64,000 bases of DNA from Gammaproteobacteria bacterium (GTDB lineage: Bacteria > Pseudomonadota > Gammaproteobacteria > Xanthomonadales > Wenzhouxiangellaceae). The translations under genes and the position numbers were made by a program. Shown here in pieces: positions 52,429-62,353 of the stretch. The notes beneath the pieces were generated by a model. It ran no database searches. It was not told the origin of the DNA and saw nothing but the letters and a program-made list of their open reading frames with translations. Position 1 is the stretch's first letter, and every line of letters starts with the position of its first letter. Location of the stretch: the NCBI GenBank assembly GCA_021772985.1, contig JAJFKX010000025.1:1-64000 (forward strand), written 5' to 3'.

Positions 52429-53922
52429 ATGACTAATATGCATATCCTTTCAGGCATTAAAGCGCCGAAGAAAACCAAGTTTGTTTTTCCACCGTATGAA
52501 TTCGATATCCGGATTGGAGAATTGCAATGCTCCAACCAGCGTGTACCACTTCGTCCACAAGCAGCAGAAGTGCTCGGATTACTGCTGAGTAAAAAAGGCG
52601 AAGTCGTCAGCCGCAAGGAAATTCAGCAACAGCTCTGGGGACAAACAATAGTTGAATTCGATCAAGGCTTGAATTTTTGTATCCGACAGATTCGACAGGC
52701 TTTAAACGACCATGCAGCCAACCCCAGGTTCATCGAAACAATACCCAAAAAGGGCTACCGATTTATTGCATCAGTAACACCACAGGCAACGCGGATTAGA
52801 AGCTTGATCGCTGCTGGCATGGCTATGTTACTGGTTGCAATCGGCACCGTCGGTTTCATCAACAGTAGACCGCCAATCACTGCGTTAGGCATTGGCTCTT
52901 CAGTTTTGGGCACTGAACATTCTGCAGCTCGTGACGCCTACATATATGGTCGGACACTGTTAAATGAATACGCTACTGACCTGGTTCCGCAGAGCGTCAA
53001 GCATTTTCAGAAAGCCATAAAAATTGACCCGGGATATGCACTCGCCCACGCAGCACTGGCCGAGGCTTATCTGAACCCTTTTGGAGAACAGGCAATATCA
53101 ATGCCCAAGGCGAGGTTGGTGGCTCAAACAGCGCTTAATCTGGATCCCGGTTTAGCCATAGCCCATCACACATTAGGCTATATCTACTGGTGGGGTGACT
53201 GGGACTGGAAAACTGCGGAACAAACCTTTCGGCATGCCAGTTTGATTGATAAAACCTGGGCAGATCCTCACCGATCCCTGGCGCTGCTGGCGCTGGCAAA
53301 GGGTGACATCTCCAATGCTATCCACCATATGGAAACATCACTCGAACTTGATCCACATTCAGGGCTTGCAGATGCCCAGGCAGGTTGGGTATTTTATCTG
53401 GCCAGACAGTACCAGCGTGCCGTTGATTACTGCCAGTTCAGTCTGGAACTTAGCCCGGATAATCAGAGCGCAATGACCTGTCTGGTCCTGGCTAACTACC
53501 ACATGAACAATTTACCGGAATCAGTTGCAATTGCAGAGCAAATCCTGCTTGTCAGTGGTGCTGAAAACCGGTTACCGCTAAAAGGTTCAGGCCCAATGGA
53601 AAAATTGCAAAGTTTTTGGCGATTAGAGTTGCAACGCTACCATTTAACTCCCGTGACTGTGGCCGGACGCCATGCGTTGCTGGGCAACAAACAGCAAGCC
53701 ATTCACTACCTGAATAAAGCCTACCGGCAACGCTCCCGGAAGTTGTTTTTTATTTCTACCCATCCACAATTCGACAATATTCGTGATGAGCCCGGTTATG
53801 TTGAACTGAGTGCCAAAATCATGAATCCACTGATGCCTGATGAAACCAAACAAATAACAACCACTGATCAACCGATAACTTATCTTGCAAACAATGCCAT
53901 AAACTCCTCTGAGGCTGGATAA
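52429..53922 (+). CDS. CadC-like membrane transcriptional regulator with TPR domain
   Basis: The 497-residue protein has an OmpR/ToxR-type winged helix at about 18-115 (V-P-L-R-P-Q-A-A-E-V-L, then F-C-I-R-Q-I-R-Q-A-L-N-D and I-E-T-I-P-K-K-G-Y-R-F). One membrane helix lies at about 124-142. Periplasmic TPR units span about 165-450 (K-A-I-K-I-D-P-G-Y-A-L-A-H-A-A-L-A-E-A-Y, L-N-L-D-P-G-L-A-I-A-H-H-T-L-G). It is a one-component membrane regulator. A Na+-solute symporter gene follows 252 bp downstream and may be a target. Confidence 0.87.
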   Translation: MTNMHILSGIKAPKKTKFVFPPYEFDIRIGELQCSNQRVPLRPQAAEVLGLLLSKKGEVVSRKEIQQQLWGQTIVEFDQGLNFCIRQIRQALNDHAANPRFIETIPKKGYRFIASVTPQATRIRSLIAAGMAMLLVAIGTVGFINSRPPITALGIGSSVLGTEHSAARDAYIYGRTLLNEYATDLVPQSVKHFQKAIKIDPGYALAHAALAEAYLNPFGEQAISMPKARLVAQTALNLDPGLAIAHHTLGYIYWWGDWDWKTAEQTFRHASLIDKTWADPHRSLALLALAKGDISNAIHHMETSLELDPHSGLADAQAGWVFYLARQYQRAVDYCQFSLELSPDNQSAMTCLVLANYHMNNLPESVAIAEQILLVSGAENRLPLKGSGPMEKLQSFWRLELQRYHLTPVTVAGRHALLGNKQQAIHYLNKAYRQRSRKLFFISTHPQFDNIRDEPGYVELSAKIMNPLMPDETKQITTTDQPITYLANNAINSSEAG

Positions 53923-54174
53923 ACATTGCAGATGTATGTACCTGGTGTCTATTGATAATAACTGCGATAAAACCAACAACATCATAGTTTTATAAACAGG
54001 GTAAAATATTCGATGACTGACGAATTTTATTGACTGCAGGCAATTACACCTGCAAGCCATAACCACAGCAAAGAAATACACAACCACAAAACAGCTAACG
54101 GTTATCATGGTTTTAAATTTCATTTTCGTTAAGATTATGAGTGCACCAAGCTTGTGCATAACTGGGACTCACGC
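53923..54174. other. intergenic region upstream of the symporter gene
   Basis: No gene seen. It should contain the symporter promoter. No terminator with a T-tract is evident after the regulator. Confidence 0.35.
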
Positions 54175-55680
54175 ATGACAGATACAAACATTATCGCCGC
54201 CATACTAATGGTCTACCTTACTTTCATGCTGGTTATCGGCGTATGGGCAAGGCGCAGTGCTGGTACCAGCGAGGGCTATTTTCTTGCCGGGCGCAAACTG
54301 CCCTACTGGATCGCGGCATTCAGTATGAACGCTACCGGTGAAAGCGCCTGGTTGCTGCTGGGACTTTCCGGTGCGGCTTATCTTACCGGATTACAGGCAT
54401 TTTGGATTGTTGCCGGTGAAGTCATAGGCGTTGGTTTGGCATGGATGCTGGTTGCCAAAAAACTGAACGACCGATCGCGCAAACTTGACGCCATAACCGT
54501 CCCAGACTTTCTGGCTGAGAGCTTTAGGGAAAAAACCGCAGCTCGGCATGCCAGCAAAATTCGCCTGATAAGCGTGGTCATCATTCTGTCTATGGCGACC
54601 GCCTATATCGCTGCACAAATGTTGGCAACCGGCAAAGCGTTCAATGTTTTCCTGGGCTGGGATTATTCCACCGGTGTCTGGGTGGGCGGCCTGGTAACCG
54701 TTGCTTACACCGCTTTTGGCGGCTTTAAGGCGGTCGCTTATACCGATGCCGTGCAGGCGTTATTTATGTTATTTGCACTGCTGGCTATCCCCTTGGTCGG
54801 ATTGATGCATATTGGCGGCATCACTCCGCTTTGGCAGGGCCTGGAAAATGTAGGCCCAGCTTATTCATCTATTCTAGGAGCTACTGATGTCACTACCTTC
54901 TCGATCATTGCAGTACTGAGCGCCTTGGCGATCGGCCTGCCGATGCTCGGCGTTCCCCAATTACTGGTCCGCTTTATGGCGATCAGGGATACCACCGAGG
55001 TCAAGAAAGCAGCGGGTGTATCCATTGTTGTAATTTTATTGTTTGATGCCGGAGCGGTGGCCACCGGATTGGTCGGCCGGGTTTTATTTCCGGATGTAAT
55101 AACCCTTGGCGGCGATAGTGAAAATATCATGCCGACACTTGCACAAGAACTGTTCCCACCGGTCATTACAGGGCTAATGGTTGTTGCTGTTTTGTCTGCG
55201 GTCATGTCAACGGTAAGCTCATTGCTGAACCTGGCATCCTCAGCGATCATACATGACTTCTATAACAAGGTTCGCCACGCCTTCTCCACCTCAAAACAAT
55301 CCAGCAAACTACGTGAAGCATCACTCGCCCAATGGACAACACTACTGCTGGGCCTGGGTGGCTGCCTGATTGCCATGCAGCAAAGCGGCATGATATTTGG
55401 CCTGGTGCTGTTCGCCTGGAGCGGTTTGGGTGCTGCATTTGGCCCCGTGATCTTGTGCTTACTGCATTGGAAAAAAACCACCCAACAAGGTGTGATGGCA
55501 GGCATGATTACAGGCTTTAGCACCAGCATATTGTGGGTCTTATTTGCCAAAGAACATTTTTATGACCTGTATGAGATGGTACCAGCCTTTATCGCGGCAT
55601 TATGTGTAACCATTGTCGTCAGTTATATGACAGCAACCAAAGTATCGAATCCGAAAGACAGCACGGCACCTTCAGCCTGA
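54175..55680 (+). CDS. sodium:solute symporter (SSS family, PutP-like)
   Basis: The 501-residue inner-membrane protein has about 13 hydrophobic helices. SSS motifs include S-E-G-Y-F-L-A-G-R-K-L-P-Y-W (about 29-42), F-S-M-N-A-T-G-E-S-A-W-L-L-L-G (about 46-60) and A-Y-T-A-F-G-G-F-K-A-V-A-Y-T-D (about 177-191). The closest pattern is the Na+/proline symporter branch, but substrate cannot be fixed. ATG 54175 (M-T-D-T-N-I) is preferred to GTG 54154. Confidence 0.9.
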   Translation: MTDTNIIAAILMVYLTFMLVIGVWARRSAGTSEGYFLAGRKLPYWIAAFSMNATGESAWLLLGLSGAAYLTGLQAFWIVAGEVIGVGLAWMLVAKKLNDRSRKLDAITVPDFLAESFREKTAARHASKIRLISVVIILSMATAYIAAQMLATGKAFNVFLGWDYSTGVWVGGLVTVAYTAFGGFKAVAYTDAVQALFMLFALLAIPLVGLMHIGGITPLWQGLENVGPAYSSILGATDVTTFSIIAVLSALAIGLPMLGVPQLLVRFMAIRDTTEVKKAAGVSIVVILLFDAGAVATGLVGRVLFPDVITLGGDSENIMPTLAQELFPPVITGLMVVAVLSAVMSTVSSLLNLASSAIIHDFYNKVRHAFSTSKQSSKLREASLAQWTTLLLGLGGCLIAMQQSGMIFGLVLFAWSGLGAAFGPVILCLLHWKKTTQQGVMAGMITGFSTSILWVLFAKEHFYDLYEMVPAFIAALCVTIVVSYMTATKVSNPKDSTAPSA

Positions 55681-55790
55681 CTCAATTTCAAAAATGGCGC
55701 TTGGGATGATGATTGGATAGCAGCGAAAAACGAGCTGTCGGCAGATCATTCAATCAAGCCTCATTTTGGAAACTGCAACAGGCAAGGTAA

Positions 55791-56042
55791 ATGGCCAAAC
55801 CCAACAAAAAAGGACCGGTAAGAACCATCCAGGTCAGCTGTGCTGCCTGCAAGACAGCATTATTTCGCTACCGCAAGGGTGGCAAAGGCGCCTTGGTGAA
55901 ATGCTTTAAGGAGCGCATCGTCAAGGATTACACACGACAACCCTGCCTTTGCCCAGGCTGTGGGGCTGAATTTGCCCGCGACACGCTGGTCCGTGGCACA
56001 CCAGCCTATAAAATAATTGGCGGCAAAGTGACCAGCAAATAG
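55791..56042 (+). CDS. small zinc-ribbon-like protein
   Basis: The 83-residue basic protein has C-A-A-C (about 17-20), a lone Cys about 38 and C-L-C-P-G-C (about 52-57), giving two Cys pairs that could bind one zinc. Lys/Arg-rich flanks suggest nucleic-acid or ribosome contact. No named family recognised. GCAAGG precedes the ATG. Probably monocistronic between the symporter and MFS genes. Confidence 0.7.
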   Translation: MAKPNKKGPVRTIQVSCAACKTALFRYRKGGKGALVKCFKERIVKDYTRQPCLCPGCGAEFARDTLVRGTPAYKIIGGKVTSK

Positions 56043-56173
56043 TCCGGCCAGCTCATTACCTGTTTTGCTGTTATTGTTCAGCTCACTGTCAAACACTGGG
56101 GTAAAACCATAAATACTGTATATCCAATTCCTCCGATACACCGGCTTATCAGGGATAGAATGGCTGGGTGGCG

Positions 56174-57490
56174 ATGAACTATACGCATCTAAAACAGACA
56201 ATTGAAGAACAGCCACTAACCGGCCTGCAGCTGGTTGTGATCGCCATTTGCTTCACGCTTAATATGATGGATGGAATGGATGTTCTGGTCATTTCATATT
56301 CAGCGAGCTTGATCATGAATGAGTGGAACCTGCCGGCCAGCCAGTTCGGTATTGTCTTCAGCGCTGGATTATTTGGCATGGCAATCGGCGCAATGCTGAT
56401 ATCACCGCGGGCTGATCTTATCGGTCGCCGGAAAATGATCATGATCAGCGCAACCGTTATTGCCACCGGAATGATATTAAGCAGTTATGCATCTTCGGTT
56501 TTGCAACTCGGTATTTTGCGCTTGCTGACCGGTATCGGAATCGGTTCGATGTTGGCCTCAGTGACTTCAATGTCCACGGAGTATTCATCACGCAAGCGGC
56601 GTAACCTGGTGATTGGATTTGTACTCGCAGGTTATCCGATTGGGGCCACCCTGACAGGTTTTTTGGCTGCCTGGTTATTACCAGAGCATGGCTGGCGGGT
56701 TTTGTTTCTGGCTTCCGGTTGTATCTCCGCAATGATGCTTCCGCTGATTTATTTCCTGATGCCTGAATCCCTGGTATTTTTGGCCAAGCGGCAGCCATCA
56801 GGGGCATTGCAAAAATGCAATGTGATTTTGAAAAAAATGCAACTGGACCGACTGGAAAACCTACCTGATTTATCTACACAACCGTTGTTGAAATACAATG
56901 TCCGAACCCTGTTTGCAGCAGAAAGAAAAACCTGGACCATATGGCTTTGGGTGGCATTTTTTATGGCGTTTCTAAGCATGTATTTCATCATCAGCTGGGT
57001 CCCCAAGCTGGCCGTTAATGCCGGCTTAGGGCTTGAAAACGCTATTTATGCAGGTTCTTTGTTCAATTTGGGAGCTTTTTTTGGCATTATCTTATTAGGC
57101 CATTATTCCAATCAATTCGGGCTACGCCGCTTGATCAAAGTGTTCTTCATTTTCACGGTGGTTTTTATGTTGACCTATGGCTGGGTCCAGGTACCGGTGC
57201 CGGTGATGCTGGCTGAAATATTTCTGTTGGGTTTTTTCTTACAGGGCGCATTTATCGGCCTATATGCCATTGCTGCCCGAATTTACCCCACAGAAATCAG
57301 AACCATGGGGGTGGGGTGGGCAATAGGGGCGGCACGGACAGGGGCCATTATCGGTCCATATATTGGTGGATTGACCATCGCCATGGGTTGGTCGACAGGA
57401 CTCAATTTCACTGTTTTTGCCTTGCCATGTTTAATCGCAGCATTAGCGGTTGGCTATATCCAGGCACCTGCTCTGGAAGAAACTGGATGA
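56174..57490 (+). CDS. MFS transporter, aromatic acid:H+ symporter (AAHS)-like
   Basis: The 438-residue protein has 12 hydrophobic helices. The loop 2-3 motif D-L-I-G-R-R-K-M (about 82-89) and D-G-M-D at helix 1 (about 33-36, L-N-M-M-D-G-M-D) are hallmarks of aromatic acid transporters such as PcaK/BenK. It probably imports an aromatic or other carboxylic acid with protons. ATG 56174 is assumed; GTG 56168 is in frame. No catabolic operon is adjacent. Confidence 0.87.
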   Translation: MNYTHLKQTIEEQPLTGLQLVVIAICFTLNMMDGMDVLVISYSASLIMNEWNLPASQFGIVFSAGLFGMAIGAMLISPRADLIGRRKMIMISATVIATGMILSSYASSVLQLGILRLLTGIGIGSMLASVTSMSTEYSSRKRRNLVIGFVLAGYPIGATLTGFLAAWLLPEHGWRVLFLASGCISAMMLPLIYFLMPESLVFLAKRQPSGALQKCNVILKKMQLDRLENLPDLSTQPLLKYNVRTLFAAERKTWTIWLWVAFFMAFLSMYFIISWVPKLAVNAGLGLENAIYAGSLFNLGAFFGIILLGHYSNQFGLRRLIKVFFIFTVVFMLTYGWVQVPVPVMLAEIFLLGFFLQGAFIGLYAIAARIYPTEIRTMGVGWAIGAARTGAIIGPYIGGLTIAMGWSTGLNFTVFALPCLIAALAVGYIQAPALEETG

Positions 57491-57543
57491 CTTTTTATTA
57501 AAAGACCAGATAGACATTAAGTATCAGCCAGGTATACCCCGGC

Positions 57544-57848
57544 ATGCTGAGCATAGACGGAAAAACGGGAACCTGGCAAGACCAGTTTGACAATGCCAAA
57601 GCCAATCTGGTGATGGGTTTTCGGGATACCAGACCAGCTGAAAAAGTTGGTATCGTAATTATGCGAGCCGGCTCCGGCGGTGGCCGACATAATCAAGTAG
57701 CTGCAATGGTCAGGTGGGCTCTGGATATGATGAGTACCGGACTCCTGTGACTCAGGTGGTTTATCGCTAACCCGGTTTTCCGATGATGGACTGTGTCCCG
57801 GATATGCGCCGCGGCATTGTCAACGATCAGGGCGAATATATGTTTTAG
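57544..57848 (+). pseudogene. decayed gene fragment of unknown family
   Basis: The frame from 57544 encodes 68 residues (G-T-W-Q-D-Q-F-D-N-A-K-A-N-L-V-M-G-F-R, ending A-L-D-M-M-S-T-G-L-L). The next frame then continues T-P-V-T-Q-V-V-Y-R, a TAA at 57768-57770, and P-G-F-P-M-M-D-C-V-P-D-M-R-R-G-I-V-N to TAG 57846-57848. The two parts look like one protein interrupted by a frameshift near 57740 and a stop. I do not recognise the family. Confidence 0.45.
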
Positions 57849-58004
57849 CTATGCGTCTGCTTTTATTCTGCAAACAAGGCTGCTGAGAGTGATCTGATAT
57901 TAAGCACTGTTTATCCACACCCGGTAGCTGATTAGATGGACGACAGCGCTAAATTTAGGCAAGGTATGCTATCCAGGATCAACCTGACAGCAAGAGATTA
58001 AATA

Positions 58005-60869
58005 ATGCCTAAAACCATATTAGCTTCATTGGCTGCTGTTGCAGCCTTGACTTTAGCGGCATGTTCCAAGGAAGCACCACCAACTACCACGGCAGAAACA
58101 CCGCCCGAGACAACAGCTGAAGCACCCGGCCTGAGTATTGAGTTTGAAAAATATCAACTCGACAATGGGCTTGAAGTTGTCCTGCATGTGGACAAATCCG
58201 ACCCGATCGTAGCGATTAATCTGGCTGCTCACGTTGGCTCCAGCAGGGAATTACAGGGCCGAACCGGGTTTGCGCATTTATTTGAGCATTTGCTTTTTCT
58301 GGACTCAGAGAATTTAGGCTACGGCGGCCTGGACGAAATGAATACCCGTATTGGTGGTGCTGGTACCAATGGCTTTACCACCAGCGACATGACCCAGTAT
58401 TTTCAGGCAGTACCAGCCGATGCCCTGGAAAAAATTATTTGGGCGGAAGCCGACAAGTTAGGCTTTTTTATCAACACCGTTACCCAACCAGTGATCGATA
58501 ACGAAAAACAGGTGGTAAAAAATGAAAAACGCCAGCGCGTGGATAATCAGCCTTATGGCCATAATTTTGACCTGATTGGCAAAACCATATACCCGGCCGA
58601 CCACCCCTACAGCTGGCAGGTGATAGGCAGCCTGGCAGATTTGGATGCCGCCACTTTGCAGGATGTTAAAGATTTTTACCGTCGCTGGTATGTACCCAAC
58701 AATGTTACTTTGACTTTGACTGGTGATTTTGATCCTGCCCTGGCCAAAATTTTAGTTGAGAAATATTTTGGTGAAATACCCAAAGGTGAAGAGGTTGCAC
58801 CAAGACAGCCGCGTAAAGCCGTGCTAAGTGAAACTATCTCATTAATGCATGAAGACAGCTTCGCCACTGTACCCCAGCTCACGATGATCTGGCCAGGTGT
58901 TGAAGAATATCACCCGGATAGTTATGCATTAAACATTCTGGCGGAATATTTGAGCGTAGGTAAACGCGCGCCCCTGAATGAGATTTTGATCGATGAGACC
59001 AAACTGACATCCAGCGTTGCTGCCTTTCATTTTGCCAAGGAGTTGGCCGGAGAATTTTACTTACAAATAGGCGCCACCGCGGATGGCGACCTGGATGCTT
59101 TACCACCGGCCATCAATGATGCATTTATGCGTTTTGAGGAAAATGGTATTTCCGAAGCCGATCTGGATCGCATTAAAGCAGGTCTTGAGGTGGCTTTTTA
59201 TAATCAAATTCAAAGCGTCCTGGGCAAAGCCATTCAACTCAGCCAATACAATATTTTTACCGGTGATCCGGGCTTTTTTGCCAAAGAAATTGGTGCCATA
59301 CAAGCAGTGAGCACTCAGGATGTCATGGATGTATACAACATGTACATCAAAGATAAGCATCATGTATTGACCAGTTTTGTACCCAACGGCAAGCCTGAGC
59401 TGGCACTTGCCGGCGCACAACCAGCAGCGGTAGTGGAAGAACCCATTGTCCAGGGTGCGGAAGCTGAGGTGGCTTTCGATCCCACCCAACGGACTTTTCA
59501 ACCCACACCATCGAGCTTTGACCGCACTGCCGAACCAGAATTTGGCCAGCCCTACACGCTACCTGCACCGGAAGTTTGGCGCAGTCAAATGGATAATGGT
59601 ATTGCAACCTACGGTATCGAAAGTACAGAAACTCCTTTAATTTTCTTTGCACTCAGCATTGCCGCAGGACGTGACCGGGGAGACCCGGCCAAACCCGCCG
59701 TCGCTGCACTAACCGCTGACCTGCTGCAGAAAGGCACTGCTAATCGCAGTACTGCCGAGTTGGAAGATGCAATCAAGGCTCTGGGCTCTGATATTTCAAT
59801 CAGTGTTGGTGTGGATAACACCACTATTCTTGGTAATACCCTGGCCAGAAATTTTGCTGCGACTATCGCCCTGGTCGAGGAAATGTTGTTGGAACCCCGC
59901 TGGGATCAACAAGAATTTGACTTATTAAAACGCCGCCAGTTGGACCAACTGGATCAAGCTGCCGGAAACCCCAATGCCATTGCACAACGAGAATCCGCAA
60001 AATTAAGTTACCCCGCAGGCCATATTTTGAGTTACACCACTTATGGGACCCGGGAGAAACTGGAAACCGTCACCCTGGATGATTTGAAAGCTTTCTATAC
60101 AACCAACTATTCACCGGTGAACGCATCCCTGCGAATTGTGGGTGATACAAGCCTTGAAGACGTAAACCAGGCTTTTGCCGGGATCAGTTCGAGCTGGAAT
60201 ACAGCCACACCAGGTCAAACCGCACTGTCGCCCGCCCGCCCGGTGGAAGCATCTGAAATCTACTTCTATGATATCCCCGGCGCTAAACAATCGATATTGG
60301 TTATTCAACGCCCCTCACTGGCAGCCACAGACCTGGATTATCCCTTGGCGGGTGCAATGAATTTCCTGCTAGGCAACATTTATACCTCGCGGCTTAATAC
60401 TGAATTGCGGGTTAATAAAGGTTATACCTATGGTATTCGCTCTGGTTTTGCCGGCGGTAAAAAAGAAGGCCGCTTCGCGATCACCAGTAGTGTGCGTTCA
60501 AATGTGACCAAAGAGTCAATGGAACTGATTCGCGATATTGTCAGTGATTATGGGCCCGGTTTCAGCGCAGCTGATCTGAGCACTTTAAAAGGCGCTTTAT
60601 TGCGTGGTCAGGCGCGGCAAAATGAAACACTGCTTGCTAAACTTTCGATGCTCGGGGCGATCGCAAATTTTGGTTATCCAGATGATTATCAGGCGCAGAA
60701 TGCCTCACGTATTGAAGCAATGACCCTGCCTGATTTCAAAACACTGGCAGCGACATACCTGCGTCCTGATGCCATGAATTGGCTGGTGGTAGGTGACGCA
60801 GAAACCCAGGCTGCTCGGCTGAGCGAGCTTGGCTATGGCGAACCGGTGTTGTTGGAAAAGGTGGAGTAG
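58005..60869 (+). CDS. lipoprotein M16-family metallopeptidase (insulinase-like)
   Basis: The 954-residue zinc peptidase has a lipobox L-A-A-C (Cys about 20), so it is anchored in the outer or inner membrane facing the periplasm. The inverted zinc motif is H91-L-F-E94-H95, with a third ligand Glu near 170 (D-N-E-K-Q-V-V-K-N-E). Four M16 domains are present: the first half carries the active site (about 45-480) and the second half (about 535-940) is a non-catalytic mate with R-x-x-x-Y-T-Y/G-I-R-S-G. It degrades short or unfolded peptides in a closed chamber. Followed by an inverted repeat at 60877. Confidence 0.93.
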   Translation: MPKTILASLAAVAALTLAACSKEAPPTTTAETPPETTAEAPGLSIEFEKYQLDNGLEVVLHVDKSDPIVAINLAAHVGSSRELQGRTGFAHLFEHLLFLDSENLGYGGLDEMNTRIGGAGTNGFTTSDMTQYFQAVPADALEKIIWAEADKLGFFINTVTQPVIDNEKQVVKNEKRQRVDNQPYGHNFDLIGKTIYPADHPYSWQVIGSLADLDAATLQDVKDFYRRWYVPNNVTLTLTGDFDPALAKILVEKYFGEIPKGEEVAPRQPRKAVLSETISLMHEDSFATVPQLTMIWPGVEEYHPDSYALNILAEYLSVGKRAPLNEILIDETKLTSSVAAFHFAKELAGEFYLQIGATADGDLDALPPAINDAFMRFEENGISEADLDRIKAGLEVAFYNQIQSVLGKAIQLSQYNIFTGDPGFFAKEIGAIQAVSTQDVMDVYNMYIKDKHHVLTSFVPNGKPELALAGAQPAAVVEEPIVQGAEAEVAFDPTQRTFQPTPSSFDRTAEPEFGQPYTLPAPEVWRSQMDNGIATYGIESTETPLIFFALSIAAGRDRGDPAKPAVAALTADLLQKGTANRSTAELEDAIKALGSDISISVGVDNTTILGNTLARNFAATIALVEEMLLEPRWDQQEFDLLKRRQLDQLDQAAGNPNAIAQRESAKLSYPAGHILSYTTYGTREKLETVTLDDLKAFYTTNYSPVNASLRIVGDTSLEDVNQAFAGISSSWNTATPGQTALSPARPVEASEIYFYDIPGAKQSILVIQRPSLAATDLDYPLAGAMNFLLGNIYTSRLNTELRVNKGYTYGIRSGFAGGKKEGRFAITSSVRSNVTKESMELIRDIVSDYGPGFSAADLSTLKGALLRGQARQNETLLAKLSMLGAIANFGYPDDYQAQNASRIEAMTLPDFKTLAATYLRPDAMNWLVVGDAETQAARLSELGYGEPVLLEKVE

Positions 60870-60876
60870 CCAGATC

Positions 60877-60902
60877 TGCCGCGGACTCTGTTCTCCGCGG
60901 CA
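60877..60902 (+). terminator. hairpin after the M16 peptidase gene
   Basis: TGCCGCGGA (60877-60885) and TCCGCGGCA (60894-60902) form a 9-bp GC-rich stem with an 8-nt loop. No T-tract follows; it lies 8 bp after the stop codon. Confidence 0.5.
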
Positions 60903-60913
60903 ATCCAGTGGTC

Positions 60914-61327
60914 TTACGCCGGCACGGCTTCCGCTAGCTCAACGGGTACCTGTTGGTTACTTTCGTAGAGATCTAGATGACTTACCTGTGGCGGTTGAAT
61001 TTTGCCTTGCATCTTTGCTTTAGCATATTCCAACAGCTGCATGACTTGTTCAGACTTGAGCGGAGAATGTAAGCAAACTTCCCAATCTGATGAACCCTCA
61101 GGGTATTTTGTGACTGGCACAATCAAGCGATTTCGATGCTGTTGGGTAACTGCCAGACTATTACCAGCTTGGGTATCGCCATCTACCAGCACTACTTTGG
61201 CATCCTGGTCTACCCATTGCCATTGACTGTAACTGTAGGTTTGCAGCACCAGTAAAATATTTTTCAGCACCCGTACCTGACGTTCCGCAAGCCCGTCCTG
61301 TCCAATGGTCAAAAAATCGCTTCTCAT
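60914..61327 (-). CDS. protein of unknown function with receiver-like N-terminus
   Basis: The 137-residue protein contains I-L-L-V-L-Q-T-Y-S-Y-S-Q-W-Q-W and A-K-V-V-L-V-D-G-D-T-Q (about 44-54), which looks like the central strand of a receiver-type Rossmann fold with an Asp. Later W-E-V-C-L-H-S-P-L-K-S-E-Q-V-M-Q-L-L resembles the Lys-Pro/Ser end of receivers. It could be a degenerate receiver or the head of a larger protein in other species. Convergent with the M16 gene, 45 bp apart. Confidence 0.6.
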   Translation of the reverse strand: MRSDFLTIGQDGLAERQVRVLKNILLVLQTYSYSQWQWVDQDAKVVLVDGDTQAGNSLAVTQQHRNRLIVPVTKYPEGSSDWEVCLHSPLKSEQVMQLLEYAKAKMQGKIQPPQVSHLDLYESNQQVPVELAEAVPA

Positions 61328-61643
61328 GTTTCAACTCCTGCTAGTTCACTTCAGCTGGTTAGTCAGTACCTCCTGTTGCTGACAACCAGGCACACAGTTT
61401 GTGTTGATGCTCAGATTAGGCCATTGCAGCTAGTTGAACCTTCCCGAAACCTTCCGATTAAATATTGATAAATATAACCAGGCAGGACACTTTGCTTTGG
61501 CGTTAAACAAGTAGCTGCCTCGCTTTTGTTGCCGTAAGGCCGCTGTGTTAGGGTATTAGGTGCTGAAAGCAAATGATAAACAAAGGGTAAGCAAGAGGTT
61601 ATTAGCTTTTAGCAAAATCCGAAAAAACAAAAAGGGGAAAATC
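61328..61643. other. 315-bp intergenic region between divergent genes
   Basis: No gene seen. AAAGGGGAAAA at 61629-61639 is the ribosome-binding site of the next gene. Promoters for both directions are expected but not assigned. Confidence 0.4.
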
Positions 61644-62192
61644 ATGAATAAAACAGCATCATTACGTTGGCATAATTCTAACAGTGCTTTTTTAGTTGTA
61701 TCACTGATTATGTTAGTTCAGTTCCTGGCAACCAGTGCTGTGTTAGCCCAGGTTCCTGATGAATGTCCGTATGTATGTAACGGCACTTACGCCCTTTGCA
61801 TATCGGCGACCTGTGATGATCAGGGTAATTGCGGGCAAGGCGACACAACCAATAGTGGTGGTGGATATTGTTACGTATTCGAAGGCACTTCCTGTTCTTA
61901 TTACGGACCCTGCGAGACAAGTGGGCTGTATTCCACGTATTCAGAGAATTTATTGGATACCTATGGTTTTCAAAATCAGTCATGTGATGCCCTGCCAGGC
62001 AACTCTGATTGTATGGGTGAAATATGCAGCCTCACCGGTGATAGTGTCAAACTGAAAAACATCAACACAGGTGAAACCGACACAGTTCCCACAGCTAACT
62101 GTGAATGCACAACGCCAGTTTCAGGCGCCGGCACATTTCAGGCACTATATCTAAACGAGGGAAATTGTACTGTTAACTGGTCGACGCGTTAG
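61644..62192 (+). CDS. secreted cysteine-rich protein of unknown function
   Basis: The 182-residue protein has a long basic N-terminal region and a signal peptide cleaving near A-V-L-A-Q (about residue 36). About 16 cysteines are spread in short-spaced clusters (C-P-Y-V-C, C-I-S-A-T-C, C-Q-style repeats). Such density implies a disulphide-rich extracellular domain. No family recognised. ATG 61644 is chosen for the AGGGGA upstream; the frame is open from TTG/GTG codons at 61560. A weak hairpin GTGGGCG...CGCCCAC follows at about 62256-62280. Confidence 0.75.
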   Translation: MNKTASLRWHNSNSAFLVVSLIMLVQFLATSAVLAQVPDECPYVCNGTYALCISATCDDQGNCGQGDTTNSGGGYCYVFEGTSCSYYGPCETSGLYSTYSENLLDTYGFQNQSCDALPGNSDCMGEICSLTGDSVKLKNINTGETDTVPTANCECTTPVSGAGTFQALYLNEGNCTVNWSTR

Positions 62193-62353
62193 CGTTTCCT
62201 CAAGTACGGAGTGATCACCAACACCTGCAGTTCATACCTCAGCTTCTGTTGAAAATGTGGGCGTCTTAGCCGGCGCCCACTATTCCTGGTTTATCTGCAA
62301 GTGAAGAGATGGTGTCTCAACACTTGTTCTCGATCAAAGTAATACAGTTAGAC

